From: Piliocolobus tephrosceles
Taxonomy: Eukaryota; Chordata; Mammalia; Primates; Cercopithecidae
DNA: 64,000 nt
NCBI RefSeq assembly: GCF_002776525.5
Contig: NW_022312115.1
Location: 450,873-514,872 of the forward strand
Direction of reading: 5' to 3'
The translations under genes were made by a program, and so were the position numbers. The notes under the pieces are model-generated. The model saw only the letters and a program-made list of their open reading frames with translations. It was not told where the DNA came from and made no database searches. Of the stretch, positions 10,504-20,966 are shown one piece after another; position 1 is the stretch's first letter; each line of letters opens with the position of its first letter.

Positions 10504-11533
10504 AGAGAAACATTCTGAGCCACGGCTTTGCGATGTGTGCATTCGTCTGAAAGAGTTAAACCATTCTTTGGATTGAGCAGCTTGAAATCTCTGTTTTTGT
10601 GGAATCTGAGGAAGGACATTAGGGACCGATCCTTAGAATATGGGGAAAGAAATATCCTCAGGTAAAATCCAGAAGGAAGCTTTCTGTGAAACTGCTTTGT
10701 GTCGCCATCATTCCTCTCGCTCCGTTAAGCCTCTTTTTTCATTGAGCAGTTTTCTAACCTTGTGTATGTTTAGCTTGTGATGGGATATTCGAGAGCTTTT
10801 GAGGCTTACGGTGAAAAAGAATATGAGTTCAGACCGAAACTTGAGAGAAGCTTTCCAAGGAACTGCTTTGTGATGTGTGCATTGAACTGACAGTGTTATA
10901 CCTCTCTTCTCATACAGCATCAGAGAAACCCTTTTGGAGAAACAGGTACCATGTGATATGCGGGAGCATGTTGATGCCGATGTTGAAAGGGAAATAGCCT
11001 AAGACAGTAGCTGCAAAGAAGCTTTCTAGGACACTACTCAGTGATACGTGTAATCATTTCACATAGATAAAGCTTTCTTCACATTATGCAGCTTGGGAAC
11101 TCTTATGGACGAATCCACGAATTGACATTTCGGAGCACATTCAGGATTACGGTGAAAAAGGAAATATCTTCAGAAAAAAACTGGAAAGAAGCTGTCTGTG
11201 AATCTGCTTTTTGCTATGTTTATTCATCTCACATAGATGAAGCTTTCTTTACATTACACAGGTTGGAAACTCCGTGATGGATGGATCCACGAAGGGATAC
11301 TGGGGATCACTTTCGGGCCTATGGCAAAACAGGAAATATAGTCAGTTAAAAACTGAAAAGAAGCTTTCTGAGAAACTGCTTGGTGATGTGAGCATTCCAC
11401 TCAGGCAGTTGTAACTTTCTTCTCATAAGACACAATTTGAACACTGTTCCTGTAAAACCAAAACAGTGATATTCGGAGCACATTGAAGACGATGGCAAAA
11501 AGTGAAATGTCGTCCAAAAAAAAAAAAAAAACA
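10504..11533 (+). repeat. F1 HOR unit 5, truncated (m1 to start of m7)
   Basis: Monomers m1 to m6 are present. The unit ends just after an A15 run (11517-11531) at the m6/m7 boundary, where the opposite-orientation F2 block starts at 'agaaggg'. The A run matches the one at 983-997 in unit 1. Confidence 0.88.
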
Positions 11534-11622
11534 GAAGGGAAAGGTGAAAGACTGCGTGATGAATTCACACATCAGAAAGCAGTTTCTCAGAAAGCTTCTT
11601 TCTAGTTATTATCTGAGGATAT

Positions 11623-11643
11623 TTCCTTTTTCACCATAGGCCT
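11623..11643 (-). promoter_or_regulatory. pJ-alpha-like box (representative)
   Basis: The stretch beginning 'ttcctttttcaccatagg' matches the A-type (pJ-alpha) element that in alpha satellite occupies the same position as the CENP-B box in B-type monomers. Similar sequence is seen in most monomers of both families. I saw no match to the CENP-B core (TTCG, four bases, A, two bases, CGGG) in the monomers I read. Whether any protein binds here is not shown. Confidence 0.5.
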
Positions 11644-12469
11644 CAATGCACTCCCAAATATCACTTTGCAGATTCCACGACAACAGTGTTAGCAAAATAC
11701 CTCTTGAAGACTAGTTTGTAACTCTATGAGATGAATTCACATATCACAACAAAGTTTCTCACAAAGCTCCTTTTTAGTATTTATTTGAAGATATTTCCTT
11801 TGTCACCGTAAGCTTCATTGCCCTAAGAAATATCCCAATGTAGATTTCAAGAAAACACTGCTAGCAAACGGATCCATGGAAAGGAGACTGTAACACTGTG
11901 AGTTGCATTCACTTGTCACAATGCAGTTTCTCAGAACGCTTCTTTCCAGTTTTTATCTGAGGATGTTTCCTTTTTCACCATAGCCCTCCATAGGCTCCCA
12001 AATATCACTTTCTAGTTTTTATCTGAGGATATTTCCTTTGTCACCATAAGCTTCATTGCACTAAGAACCGTCTCACTGCAGATTTCAAGAAACCTGTTAG
12101 CAAACAGATCCCTGAAGAGAAAAGTGTCACTGTGTGAGTTGCACTCTCACATTGCAATGCAGTTTCTCTGAACGCTTCTTTCCAGTTTTTATCAGAGGAG
12201 ATTTCCTTTTTCACCATAGGCCTCAATGGGCTCCCGAATATCACTTTGCCAATTCCACGAGAACTGTCTTATCAAATGGCATCATGAGGAAAAAGGTGAA
12301 ATTATCTCTGTGAGATGAATTCACACATCACAAAGAAGTTTCTCAGAAAGTTTCTTTCTCAGTTTTATCCGAGGATATTTCCTTTTGCCCTATAGTCTGC
12401 AATGGAATCTGAAATATCAGTTCTCAGATCCACAAAAGCAGGGCTAGGAAACGGCTCCACAAAATACCG

Positions 12470-12625
12470 GTGTATCTCAGTGAGTTGAATTCACACAGCA
12501 GAAAGCAGTTTTTCTGAAAGCGTCTTTTTTGAGCTGAGGTTTTTGTGGTCTCAGAGCGCCTCCGTGTGTCTTATTTGAGATTCTGTGAAAACACTGCTAG
12601 CAAGCTTCTCAATGAAAACGATGAT
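12470..12625 (-). repeat. Aberrant F2 monomer V, copy 1
   Basis: A short monomer of about 155 bp. Its middle ('ggtctcagagcgcctccgtg') replaces the usual 'tatttcctttttcacc' segment and contains more G and C than its neighbours. The ends are ordinary alpha ('gtgagttgaattcacacagc', 'aacactgctagcaag'). The same variant recurs at about 15660-15813, so it is a fixed member of the longer F2 repeat. Confidence 0.75.
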
Positions 12626-13943
12626 GTATCTCTTTGAGCTGAACTCACCCACAAACAAGAAGTTTCTGAGAGGTCTTCTCTCCAGATTTGCCTGAGGATA
12701 TTTCATTATTCAACATGGGATTCAGCGATATCCAAGATATCACTTCTGAAATTCCACAAAACCACTGCTAGCAAACTCCTCCATGAAAGAGTGGTGTAAC
12801 ACGGTGAATTAAATTCACACAACACAAGCAGTTTCTCAGATAATTTCATTCCGGTTTTTCTCGGAGGATATTTCCTTTGTCCTTCTACTCTTCAAACCCA
12901 TCCGAAATACCATTTCTCAGAATCCACAGAAAATCTGCGGGCAAACAATTGCACGAAATAGTGGTGTAACTCGGTGATATGAAATCACATATCAGGAAGC
13001 AATTTCTCAGAAAGCTTCTTTCACGTTTTTATCTGATGATACTACCTTTCTCACTGTAAGCGGCATAGCGTTAAGAAGTATCTCATTGCAGATTTCAAGA
13101 AAACTGTGTTACCAAACTGATCCCTGAAGAGAAAAGGTTAACTGTGTGAGTTGCATTTGAGGATATTTCCTTTGTCACCATAAGCTTCATTGCGCTAAGA
13201 AATATCCCAGTGTAGATTTCAAGAAAACACTGTTAGCATATGGATCTATGGAAAGGAAAGTGTAACTCTGTGAGTTGATTCACACGTTACAATGCAGTTT
13301 CTCAGAAAGCTTCTTTACAGTTTTTATCTGAGGATATTTCCTTTTTCACCACAAGCCTCAATGCGATCCCAAATATCTCTTTGCGGATTCTACGACAACA
13401 GTGATAGCAAACTGCTTCATGAGGTCTAGGTTGTAACTCTGTGAGATGAATTGACATATCACAAAGAAGTTTCTCACAAACCTTCTATCAATGTTTTAAT
13501 TGAGGATATTTCCTCTAACAGCAAGGACCTCAATGCTATCCAATGTAGCCCTTCTCAGGTTCCTCAAAGGCAGTCTTATTAGACTGCTCCATGAAACGTA
13601 AGTGTAACTCTGTGAGATGTATTCACATATCACAAAGACGTTTCTGAGAAAGCTTCTTTCTAGTTTTTATCTGAGGATATTTCCTTTGTCACCTTAAGCT
13701 TCATGGCGCTAAGAACTCTCCCAATGCAGATTTCAAGAAAACTGTATTAGCAAACTGATCCCTGAAGAGAAAAGTGTAACAGTGTGAGTTGTATTCACAC
13801 ATCACAACGCAGTTTCTCCAAACGCTTCCTTCCAGTTTTAATCAGAGGATGTTTCCTTTTCACCATAGCCCTCACTGAGCTCCCAAATATCACTTTGCAG
13901 AATCCACGAAAACAGTGTTAGCAAACTGTTACTAGAAGGGAAA

Positions 13944-14973
13944 GGTGAATTTCTGCATGATGAATTCACACATCAGAAAGCAATTTCTCAGAAAGCTTCT
14001 TTCTAGTTATTATGTGAGGATATTTCCTTTTTCACTGCAGGCCTCAATGCACTCCCAAATAACACTTTGCAGATTCCACGACAACAGGGTTAGCAAACTG
14101 CCTCATGAGGACGAGGTTGTACCTCTGTGAGATGAATTCACATATCACAAATAGGTTTCTCAGAAAGCTCCTTTCCAGTTTTTATTAGACGATATTTCCT
14201 TTGTCACTGTAAGCTTCATTGCACCAAGAAACATCCCATTGCAGATTTCAATAAAAACTGTTAGGAAACGGATCCATGGAAAGGAAAGTGTAACTCTGTG
14301 AGTTGCACTCACGTGTCACAATGCAGTTTCTCAGAACGGTTCTTTCCAGTATTTATCTGAGGATATTTCCTTTTTCACCACAGGCCTCAATGCATTCCCA
14401 AATATCACTTTGCAGATTCAACGACAACGGTGTTAGGAAACTGCTTCAAGAGGTCTAGGCTGTAACACTGTGAGAATAATTCACATATCACAAAGAAGTT
14501 TCTCACAAAGCTTCTATCAAGGTTTCAATTGAGAATATTTCCTCTATCAGTGTAGGCCTCAATGCAATCCAATGTAGCCCTTCACAGGTTCCTCAAAGGC
14601 AGTCTTATTCGACTGCTCCATGAAACGTAAGTGTAACTCTGTGAGATGTATTCACACATCACAAAGAAGTTTCTGAGAAAGCTTCTTTCATGTTTTTATC
14701 TGAGGATATATCCTATCTCACTGAAAGCTGCATAGCGCGAAGAAGTATCCCATTGCAGATTTCAAGAAAACTGTGTTAGCAAACTGATCCCTGAAGAGAA
14801 AACGGTAACTGTGTGAAATGCATTCACACATTGCAATGCAGTTTCTCTGAACGCTTCTTTCCAGTTTTAATCAGAGGATATTTCCTTTTTCACCATAGCC
14901 CTCAATGAGCTCCCAAATATCACTTTGCAGTATCCACGAAATCAGTTTTAGCACACTGCTACTAGAAGGGAAA
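13944..14973 (-). repeat. F2 HOR, 6-monomer version
   Basis: From one P monomer to the next, 1030 bp or six monomers: P, Q, an R-like one, one with 'ctcaaaggcagtcttatt', one with 'gctgcatagcgcgaag', and Z ending 'actagaagggaaagg'. The monomer set U-V-W-X of the longer repeat is absent. Confidence 0.82.
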
Positions 14974-16498
14974 GGTGAAACTCTGCGTGATGAATTCACA
15001 CATCAGAAAGCAGTTTCTCAGAAAGCTTTTTTCTAGTTATTATCTGAGGATATTTCCTTTTTCACCATAGGCCTCAATACACTCCCAAATATCACTTTGC
15101 AGATTCCACCACAACAGTGTTAGGAAACTGCCTCATGAAGAGTAGGTTGTAACTCTGTGAGATGAATTCACATATCACAAATAGATTTCTCACAAAGCTC
15201 TTTCTAGTTTTTATTTGAGGATATTTCATTTGTCACCGTAAGCTTCATTGCACTAAGGAATATCCCAATGTAGATTTCTAGAAAACACTGTTAGCAAACG
15301 GATCCATGGAAAGGAAAGTGTAACTATGTGAGTTGCATTCACATGTCACCATGCAATTTCTCAGAACGCTTCTTTCCAGTTTTTATCTGGTGACATTTCC
15401 TTTTTCACCATAGCCCTCCATGGGCACCCAAATATCACTTTTCCAATACCACGAGAACAGTCTTTGCGAATGGCTTCATGAGGAGAAATGTGTTACTCTG
15501 TGAGATGAATTCACAGATCACAAAGAAGTTTATCAGAAAGCTTCTTTCCCATTTTTATCAGAGGATATTTCCTTTGGCCTTATAGCCTTCACTGGGATCC
15601 GAAATTTCAGTTCTCAGATTCCACAAAAACAGGGCTGGCCGACGGCTCCACGAAATTCCGGTGTATCTCAGTGAGTTGAATTCACACAGCACAAAGCAGT
15701 TTCTCAGAAAGCGTCTTTTTTGAGCAGAGGTTCCTTTTGGTCTCGGAGCGCCACCATGTGTCTTATTGCAGATTCTGCGAAAACACTGTTAGCAAGCTTC
15801 TCAATGAAAATGATGAAGTAACACTGTGAGCTGAACTCACCCACAGCCAAGAAGTTTCTGAGAGGGCTTCTCTGCAGATTTGTCTGAGGATATTTCATTA
15901 CTCACCATGGGATTCAACAATATCCAAGATATCACTTCTGAGATTTCACAAAATCACTGCTAGGAAACTCCTCCATGAAAGAGTGGTGTAACACTGGGAA
16001 ATGAATTCACACATCACAAAGCAGTTTCTCAGAAAGCCTCATTCCACTTTTTCTCGGAAGATATTTCCTTTGTCCTTCTACTCTTCAAACCCATCCGAAA
16101 TATCATTTCTCAAAATGAACAAAAAAGCTACTAGCAAACGGCTGCACGAAAGAGTGGTGCAACTCTGTGTGAAGACATCACATATCAGGAAGCAATTTCT
16201 CAGAAAGCTTCTTTCACATCTTTATCGGAGGATAGTTTCTTTCTCACTGTAAGCTGCATAGCACGAAGAAATATCCCAGTGCAGATTTCAAGAAAACTGT
16301 GTAAGCCAACTGATCCTTAAAGAGAAAATTATAACTGTGTGAGTTGCATTGACACATTGCAATGCAGTTTCTCTGAATGCTTCTTTCCAGTTTTTATCTG
16401 AGGATATTTTCTTTTTCACCATAGCCCTCAATGAGCTCCCAAATATCACTTTGCAGAATCCATGAAAACAGTGTTAGCAAACTACTATTAAAGGGAAA
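14974..16498 (-). repeat. F2 HOR, 9-monomer version
   Basis: 1525 bp from P to P: P, Q, R/T, U, V, W, X, Y, Z. The U-X insert is the same monomer series as at about 12293-12962 in segment 1. Monomer V is short, which explains the mean of 169 bp per monomer. Confidence 0.82.
15660..15813 (-). repeat. Aberrant F2 monomer V, copy 2
   Basis: Second copy of the short G+C-richer monomer ('ggtctcggagcgccaccatg'). It matches the copy at 12470-12625 with a few differences. Confidence 0.75.
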
Positions 16499-17014
16499 GG
16501 TGAAACTCTGTGTGATGAATTCGCATATCATAAAGCAATTTCTCAGAAAGCTTCTTTCTAGTTCTTATCGGAGGATATTTCCTTTTTCACCAAGGGCCTC
16601 AATGCACTCCAACATATCACTTTGCAGATTCCACCACAACAGTGTTAGCAAACTGCCTCATGACGACTAGGTTGTAAATCTGTGAGATGAATTCACATAT
16701 CACAAATAGGTTTCTCACAAAGCTCCTTTTTAATTTTTATTTGAGAATATTTCCTTTGTCACTGTAAGCTTCATTGTGCCAAGAAATATCCCAATGTAGA
16801 TGTCAAGAAAACACTGTTAGCAAACCGATCAATGGAAAGGAAAGTGTAACTCTGTGAGTTGCATTCACATGTCACAATGCAGTTTCACAGAACGCTTATT
16901 TCCAGTTTTTATCTGAGAATATTTGCTTTTTCTACATTGCCCTCCATGGACTCCCAAATATCACTTTGCAGAAGAGATGAAGACAGTGTTAGCAAACTAA
17001 TACTAGAAGGGAAA
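16499..17014 (-). repeat. F2 HOR, 3-monomer version
   Basis: 516 bp from P to P: P, Q and an R/Z hybrid monomer (about 16845-17014) whose first half resembles R and whose end resembles Z. Confidence 0.8.
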
Positions 17015-17472
17015 GGTGAAACTCTGCGTGATGAATTCACACATTAGAAAGCAATTTCTCAGAAAGCTTCTTTCTAGTTATTATCTGAGGATATTTCCTT
17101 TATCACCAAGGGCCTCAATGCGCTCTCAAATATCACTTTGCAGAATCCACGACAACAGTGTTAGCAAACTGCCTCATGAACAGTAGGTTGTAACTCTGTG
17201 AGATGAATTCAATATCACAAATAGGTTTCTCAGAAAGCTCCTTTCTAGTTTTCATTTGAGGATATTTCCGTTTTCACCGTAAGCTTCACTGCGCTAAGAA
17301 ATATCCCAATGTAGATTTCAAGAAAACTCTGCTAGCAAACAGATCCATGGAAGGGAAAGTGTAACCCTGTGAGTTGCATTCACCTGTCAAAGTGCAGTTT
17401 CTCAAAACACTTCTTTCCAATTTTTTATCTGAGCATATTTCCATTTTCACCATATGCCTCAATTAGTTCCCA
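17015..17472 (-). repeat. F2 final partial repeat (P, Q, part of R)
   Basis: P and Q monomers, then R breaks off at 'tcaattagttccc' and forward F1 m6 resumes at 17473 ('agtgatattcggagcacatt'). Confidence 0.82.
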
Positions 17473-18739
17473 AGTGATATTCGGAGCACATTGAAAATTA
17501 TGGCAATAAGTGAAATGTCATCCAATAAAGAACAGAAAGAAGCACTCAAAGAAACTGCTCTCTGACACGTCCATTCTTTTAACAGGGTTAAAGCTTACTC
17601 TACATTTCCCATTTTGAAAGTCAGTGTTTGAGGGTTCTCTGAAGGGATAGTAAGTGGCAACCAGAGGCCTGTGTCGAGCAAGGAAATGTCTTCCATCTAA
17701 AATTGGAGAGAATCTTTCTGTGCAACTCTTTTGTGATGTTTGTATTCATCTCATAGAATTAAATCATCCTTTGGATTGAGCAGATTGAAATCATTGTTTC
17801 TGTGGAATCTGAGAAAGGACGTTTGGAAACACGCTTTAGAATATGCGGAAAAAGTAATAACCTCAGAGAGAAAGCAGAAGGAATCGTTCTGTGGAACTGC
17901 CCTGTGTCACGTGAATTCCACTCACACAGTTAAGCTTCTGTTTTCATTGAGCAGTATCATAACACTGTTTTTGTTTTGTCTGTGAAGGGATATTCAGGAG
18001 TGCTTTGAGACTAACGGTGAGAAAGGAAACGTCTTCAGAAAGAAACTGGAGAGAAGCTTTCTGAGAAGCTGATTTCTGATGTATGCATTTCACTCAAAAA
18101 TATACCTTTATTCTCCTAGAGGATTCCAGAATCTCTTTTGGAGAAAAAGCTACCAAGAGACATTCAGGAGTACAGGGACGGCTATGGTGAAAAAGGTAAT
18201 ATCCTCAGACAAAAACTGGAAAGAAGATTTCTGTGAAACTGCTTTCTGTTAGATATATTTATTAATCTCGTATAGTTAAAACTTTTCCTATATTACCCAG
18301 TTGGGAAACTTCGTCATGCATGGATCCGTGAAGGGATATTCGGGAGCATATTCAGCCCTACGTTGCAAGAGAAGATATCTTTAGATAAGAACTGGATAGA
18401 AGCTTTCTGAGAAACTACTTTGTGATGTATGCATTCCACTCAGGGAGTTTTACCTCTTTTCTCACAAGGCAGTGTTTGAACACTATTCCTGTGAAAACGA
18501 AAAAGTGATATTTCGGAGCGCATTGAGGACTAAGGCGAACCGTGAAATATACTGAAATAAAATCAAGGAAGAAGCATTCCAAGAATCTACTCTGTGATAT
18601 GTGCATTCAATTTACAAAGCTAATGCTTACTCTATGTTGTCCAGTTTCGAAATTCTGTCTTTGAAGTACCTGTGAATGGATATTTAGTGACGCCTGGAGG
18701 CTTGTGGTGATCAAGGAAACATCTTCCAGTGAAATATGT
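17473..18739 (+). repeat. F1 HOR unit 6, partial (m6 tail to m13)
   Basis: Resumes in m6 at 'agtgatattcggagcacatt', so the last 65 bp or so of m6 and the m7 start are present both before (11466-11533) and after the F2 block. Monomers m7-m13 follow in order. Confidence 0.88.
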
Positions 18740-18907
18740 GGAGAAACTTTCTGAGCAACTGCTTTTTGATGTGTGTATTCACCTCATAGTGTTAAACCAT
18801 TCTTTGGATTGAGCAGCTTGAAATGACTGTTTTTGTGGAATCTGAGGAAGGACATAGGGAACGATCCTTAGAATATGGAGAAAGTAATATCCTCAGGTAA
18901 AATCAAG
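18740..18907 (+). repeat. Monomer m1
   Basis: Recognised in all units by 'ctttctgagcaactgc', 'gagttaaaccattctttgg' and 'tctgaggaaggacat'. 168 bp here. Confidence 0.85.
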
Positions 18908-19078
18908 AAGGAAGCTTTCTGTGAAACTGCTCTGTGTCGTCTTAATTCCTCTCGCTCAGGTAATCCTCTCTTTCCAATGAGCAATTTTCTAACCCTGTGT
19001 ATGCTCAGCATGTGATGGGATATTCAAGAGCACTTTGAGGATTACGGTGAAAAAGTAAATATGTTCAGAACAAAACTG
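18908..19078 (+). repeat. Monomer m2
   Basis: Recognised by 'gtcgtcttaattcctctc', 'tttctaaccctgtgtatg' and 'gatgggatattc'. 171 bp. Confidence 0.85.
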
Positions 19079-19250
19079 GAGAAAACTTTCCGAGGAACTG
19101 CTTTGTGACATGTGCATTCCACTCACAGTGTTATACCTCTCTTCTCATACAGTGTCGGGGAATCCCTTTTGGAAAAACAGTTACCAAGTGATATTCGGGA
19201 GCATGATGATGTCAATGGTGAAAAGGGAAATAGCCTCAGAGAAAAATTGG
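19079..19250 (+). repeat. Monomer m3
   Basis: Recognised by 'cagtgttatacctctcttct', 'accaagtgatattcggga' and 'aaaagggaaatagcctcaga'. 172 bp. Confidence 0.85.
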
Positions 19251-19419
19251 AAAGAAGCCTTCTAGGAAACTATTCTGTGATATATGTAAACATCTCACAT
19301 AGATAAAGCTTTCTTTACATTACACAGCTTGTAAACTTTAATGACGGATCCACAAAGGGACATTCAGGAGAACATTCAGGACTACGGTGAAAAAGGAAAT
19401 ATCTTCAGATAATAAATGG
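19251..19419 (+). repeat. Monomer m4
   Basis: Recognised by 'ttctaggaaactactctgtg' (one variant here), 'gtgtaatcatctcacatag' and 'cttggaaactgtcatgga'. 169 bp. Confidence 0.85.
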
Positions 19420-19590
19420 AAGGAAGATTTCTGTGATTCTGCTTTTTGCTACGTTTATTCACCTCACATAGAGGAAGCTTTCTTTCATGATGCAGCTTGG
19501 AAACTTCCTCTTGGAAGGATGCATGAAAGGATATTTGGGATCACACTTGGGCCTATGGTGAAATAGGAAATATAGTCAGATAAAAACTGG
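19420..19590 (+). repeat. Monomer m5
   Basis: Recognised by 'gaatctgctttttgctatg', 'tttattcatctcacatagat' and 'gatatttgggatcacatt'. 171 bp. Confidence 0.85.
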
Positions 19591-19761
19591 AGTGAAGCTT
19601 TCTCAGAAACTGCTTGGTGATGTGTGCATTCCACTCAGTGTGTTACAACTTTCTTCTCATAAGGCACAGTTGGAACAGGATTCCTGTGAAGCCAAAAGAG
19701 TGATATTCGGAGCACATTGAAGACTATGGCAAAAAGTGAAATGTCGTCCAATAAAAAACAG
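19591..19761 (+). repeat. Monomer m6
   Basis: Recognised by 'gagttataactttcttctc', 'aagagtgatattcggagc' and 'aaaaagtgaaatgtcgtcc'. The last string is the alpha-1 form; alpha-2 units read 'aaaattgaaatgtcc'. 171 bp. Confidence 0.85.
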
Positions 19762-19932
19762 AAAGAAGCACTCGAAGAAACTTCTCTCTGACGTGTCCAT
19801 TCTTTTCACAGGGTTGAAACTTAATCTACATTTCCCAGTTTGAAAGTCGGTCTTTGAGGGTTCCACAAAGGGATACTAAGGGGTAACCAGAGGCCTGTGT
19901 CGAGAGAGGAAATATCTTCCATCGACAATTGG
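19762..19932 (+). repeat. Monomer m7
   Basis: Recognised by 'gaagcactcgaagaaactg', 'ctacatttcccagtttgaaa' and 'gcaaccggaggcctgtgtcg'. 171 bp. Confidence 0.85.
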
Positions 19933-20102
19933 AGAGAAGATGTCTGCGCAACTGTTTTTTGATGTTTGCACTCATCCTATGGAGTTAAATCATTCTTTTA
20001 TTGAGCAGTTTGAAATCACTGTTTCTGTGAAATCTGAGAAAGGACATTTGGAAACACACTTTGGAATATCCTGAAAAAGAAATAACCTCAGAGAGAAACC
20101 CG
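19933..20102 (+). repeat. Monomer m8
   Basis: Recognised by 'tttctgcgcaactcttttg', 'gagttaaatcattctttgg' and 'gagaaaggacatttggaaac'. 170 bp. Confidence 0.85.
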
Positions 20103-20275
20103 AAGGAAGATTTATGTGAAAGTGCTCTGTGTCACATGAAATTCCGCTCTCACAGTCAAGCTGCTCTTTTCATTGAGCAGTATCATAACATTGTTTTTGT
20201 TTAGTCTGCGAAGGGATATTCAGGAGCGCTTTGAGGCTTATGGTGAGAAAGGAAACGTCTTCAGATAGGAACTGG
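20103..20275 (+). repeat. Monomer m9
   Basis: Recognised by 'cacagttaagcttctctttt', 'gtatcataacactgtttttg' and 'gagaaaggaaacgtcttcag'. 173 bp. Confidence 0.85.
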
Positions 20276-20447
20276 AGAGACGCTTTCTGAGGGGCTGCTT
20301 TGTGACATGTGTATTCCACTCACAGAAATATACCATCCTTTTCCTAGAGGATTCCGGAATCTCTTTTGGAGAATGAGCTACCAAGAGACATTCAGGTGTA
20401 TAGGGAGGGCTATGGTGAAAAATTAAATATCCTAAGACAAAAACTGG
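20276..20447 (+). repeat. Monomer m10
   Basis: Recognised by 'ctttctgaggagctgctttg', 'ctcctagaggattccggaat' and 'aaaaagctaccaagagacat'. This copy has a single 'cattccactcacagaa' motif; other units expand it. 172 bp. Confidence 0.85.
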
Positions 20448-20622
20448 AAAGAAGATTTCTGTGAAACTCCTTTGTGTTAGATATATTTATTCGTCTGGCA
20501 TATTTAAAACTTTTCTTATGTAACGCAGTTTGGAAACTCCGTCATGCATGGATCCGGGAAGGGACATTCGGGAGCACATTCAGGCCTATGGTGAAAGAGG
20601 AGATATCTTCACATAAAACTGG
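20448..20622 (+). repeat. Monomer m11
   Basis: Recognised by 'tttgtgttagatatatttat', 'cgcatagttaaaacttttct' and 'aactccgtcatgcacggat'. 175 bp. Confidence 0.85.
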
Positions 20623-20794
20623 ATAGAAGCTTTCTGAGAAATTATTTTGTGATGTATGCATTCCACTCAGGGAGGTATACCTCTTTTCTCACAAAGCAGT
20701 GTTTTAACACTGTTCCTGTGAAACCAAATAAGTGATATTTCAGAGCGCATTATGGACTATGGCGAATAGTGAAAAGTACTGAAATAAAATCGAG
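20623..20794 (+). repeat. Monomer m12
   Basis: Recognised by 'actttgtgatgtatgcattc', 'ctcacaaggcagtgtttgaa' and 'gaggactatggcgaatagtg'. 172 bp. Confidence 0.85.
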
Positions 20795-20966
20795 GAAAAA
20801 GCGTTCCAAGAATCTGCTATCTGATATGTGTACTCACTTGACAGAGTTAATGCTTATTTTATGTTGCCCAGTTTCGAAACTCTGTCTTTGAAGTATCTGT
20901 GAAGGGATACTTAGTGACGCCCGGAGGCTTGTGGTGAGCAAGGAAATGTCTTCCATTGAAACCTGC
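20795..20966 (+). repeat. Monomer m13
   Basis: Recognised by 'gaagaagcgttccaagaat', 'gttgcccagtttcgaaactc' and 'ggaggcttgtggtgagcaag'. 172 bp. Confidence 0.85.

Larger units (their letters stand above)
1..11533 (+). repeat. Alpha satellite F1 array, left forward block
   Basis: Tandem alpha-satellite monomers of about 171 bp, recognised by the recurring 'agaagctttctgag' start, the 'cattccactcacag' segment and the 'tatggtgaaaaaggaaat' segment. Thirteen distinguishable monomers recur in fixed order, giving a 2.2-kb higher-order period. The block holds units starting at 1 (partial), 4095, 6312, 8262 and 10504, and is interrupted by an L1 at 1885-3770. It ends inside the m6/m7 boundary, where an opposite-orientation block begins. 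Alpha satellite is known as primate centromeric and pericentromeric DNA; the divergence between units suggests a pericentromeric layer. No gene is present. Confidence 0.95.
11543..13943 (-). repeat. F2 segment 1, irregular run of about 14 monomers
   Basis: Starts with P and Q. The R monomer then breaks off near 12008 into the second half of another monomer ('aatatcactttctagttttt'), and a second hybrid lies near 13157 ('gagttgcatttgaggatatt'). Between them run the diverged monomers U, V, W, X and Y, also found at about 15484-16320. The segment is mosaic and probably formed by recombination between 6-mer-like and 9-mer-like repeats. Confidence 0.8.
11534..17472 (-). repeat. Alpha satellite F2 block, reverse orientation
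   Basis: About 35 alpha monomers read as reverse complement ('ttctcagaaagcttctttc', 'atatttcctttttcaccata', 'gtgttagcaaactg'). They do not match the F1 monomers one to one. A recognisable monomer P ('ctgcgtgatgaattcacac') begins at 11543, 13944, 14974, 16499 and 17015, giving spacings of 2401, 1030, 1525 and 516 bp, or about 14, 6, 9 and 3 monomers. The block is a variable-length HOR made from a shared monomer pool. Both edges fall in F1 m6-m7 sequence, and about 65 bp of F1 is present on both sides. Confidence 0.92.
18740..20966 (+). repeat. F1 HOR unit 7, reference unit (13 monomers, 2227 bp)
   Basis: The clearest undisturbed unit; its monomers are listed one by one below as the key for the others. 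The monomers share the alpha framework but differ from each other far more than the same monomer differs between units, which is what defines a higher-order repeat. Confidence 0.93.

Noticed and set aside
11534..17472. Simple inversion of local F1 units as the origin of the reverse block
   Set aside because: The monomers there form a different set with a different HOR length. They do not match m1-m13 in reverse order, unlike the block at 50966-62462.
18740..20966. Regularly spaced repeats as phage, plasmid or integron structure
   Set aside because: The sequence matches the alpha-satellite framework, and Alu and L1 elements are present. The source is a primate chromosome.
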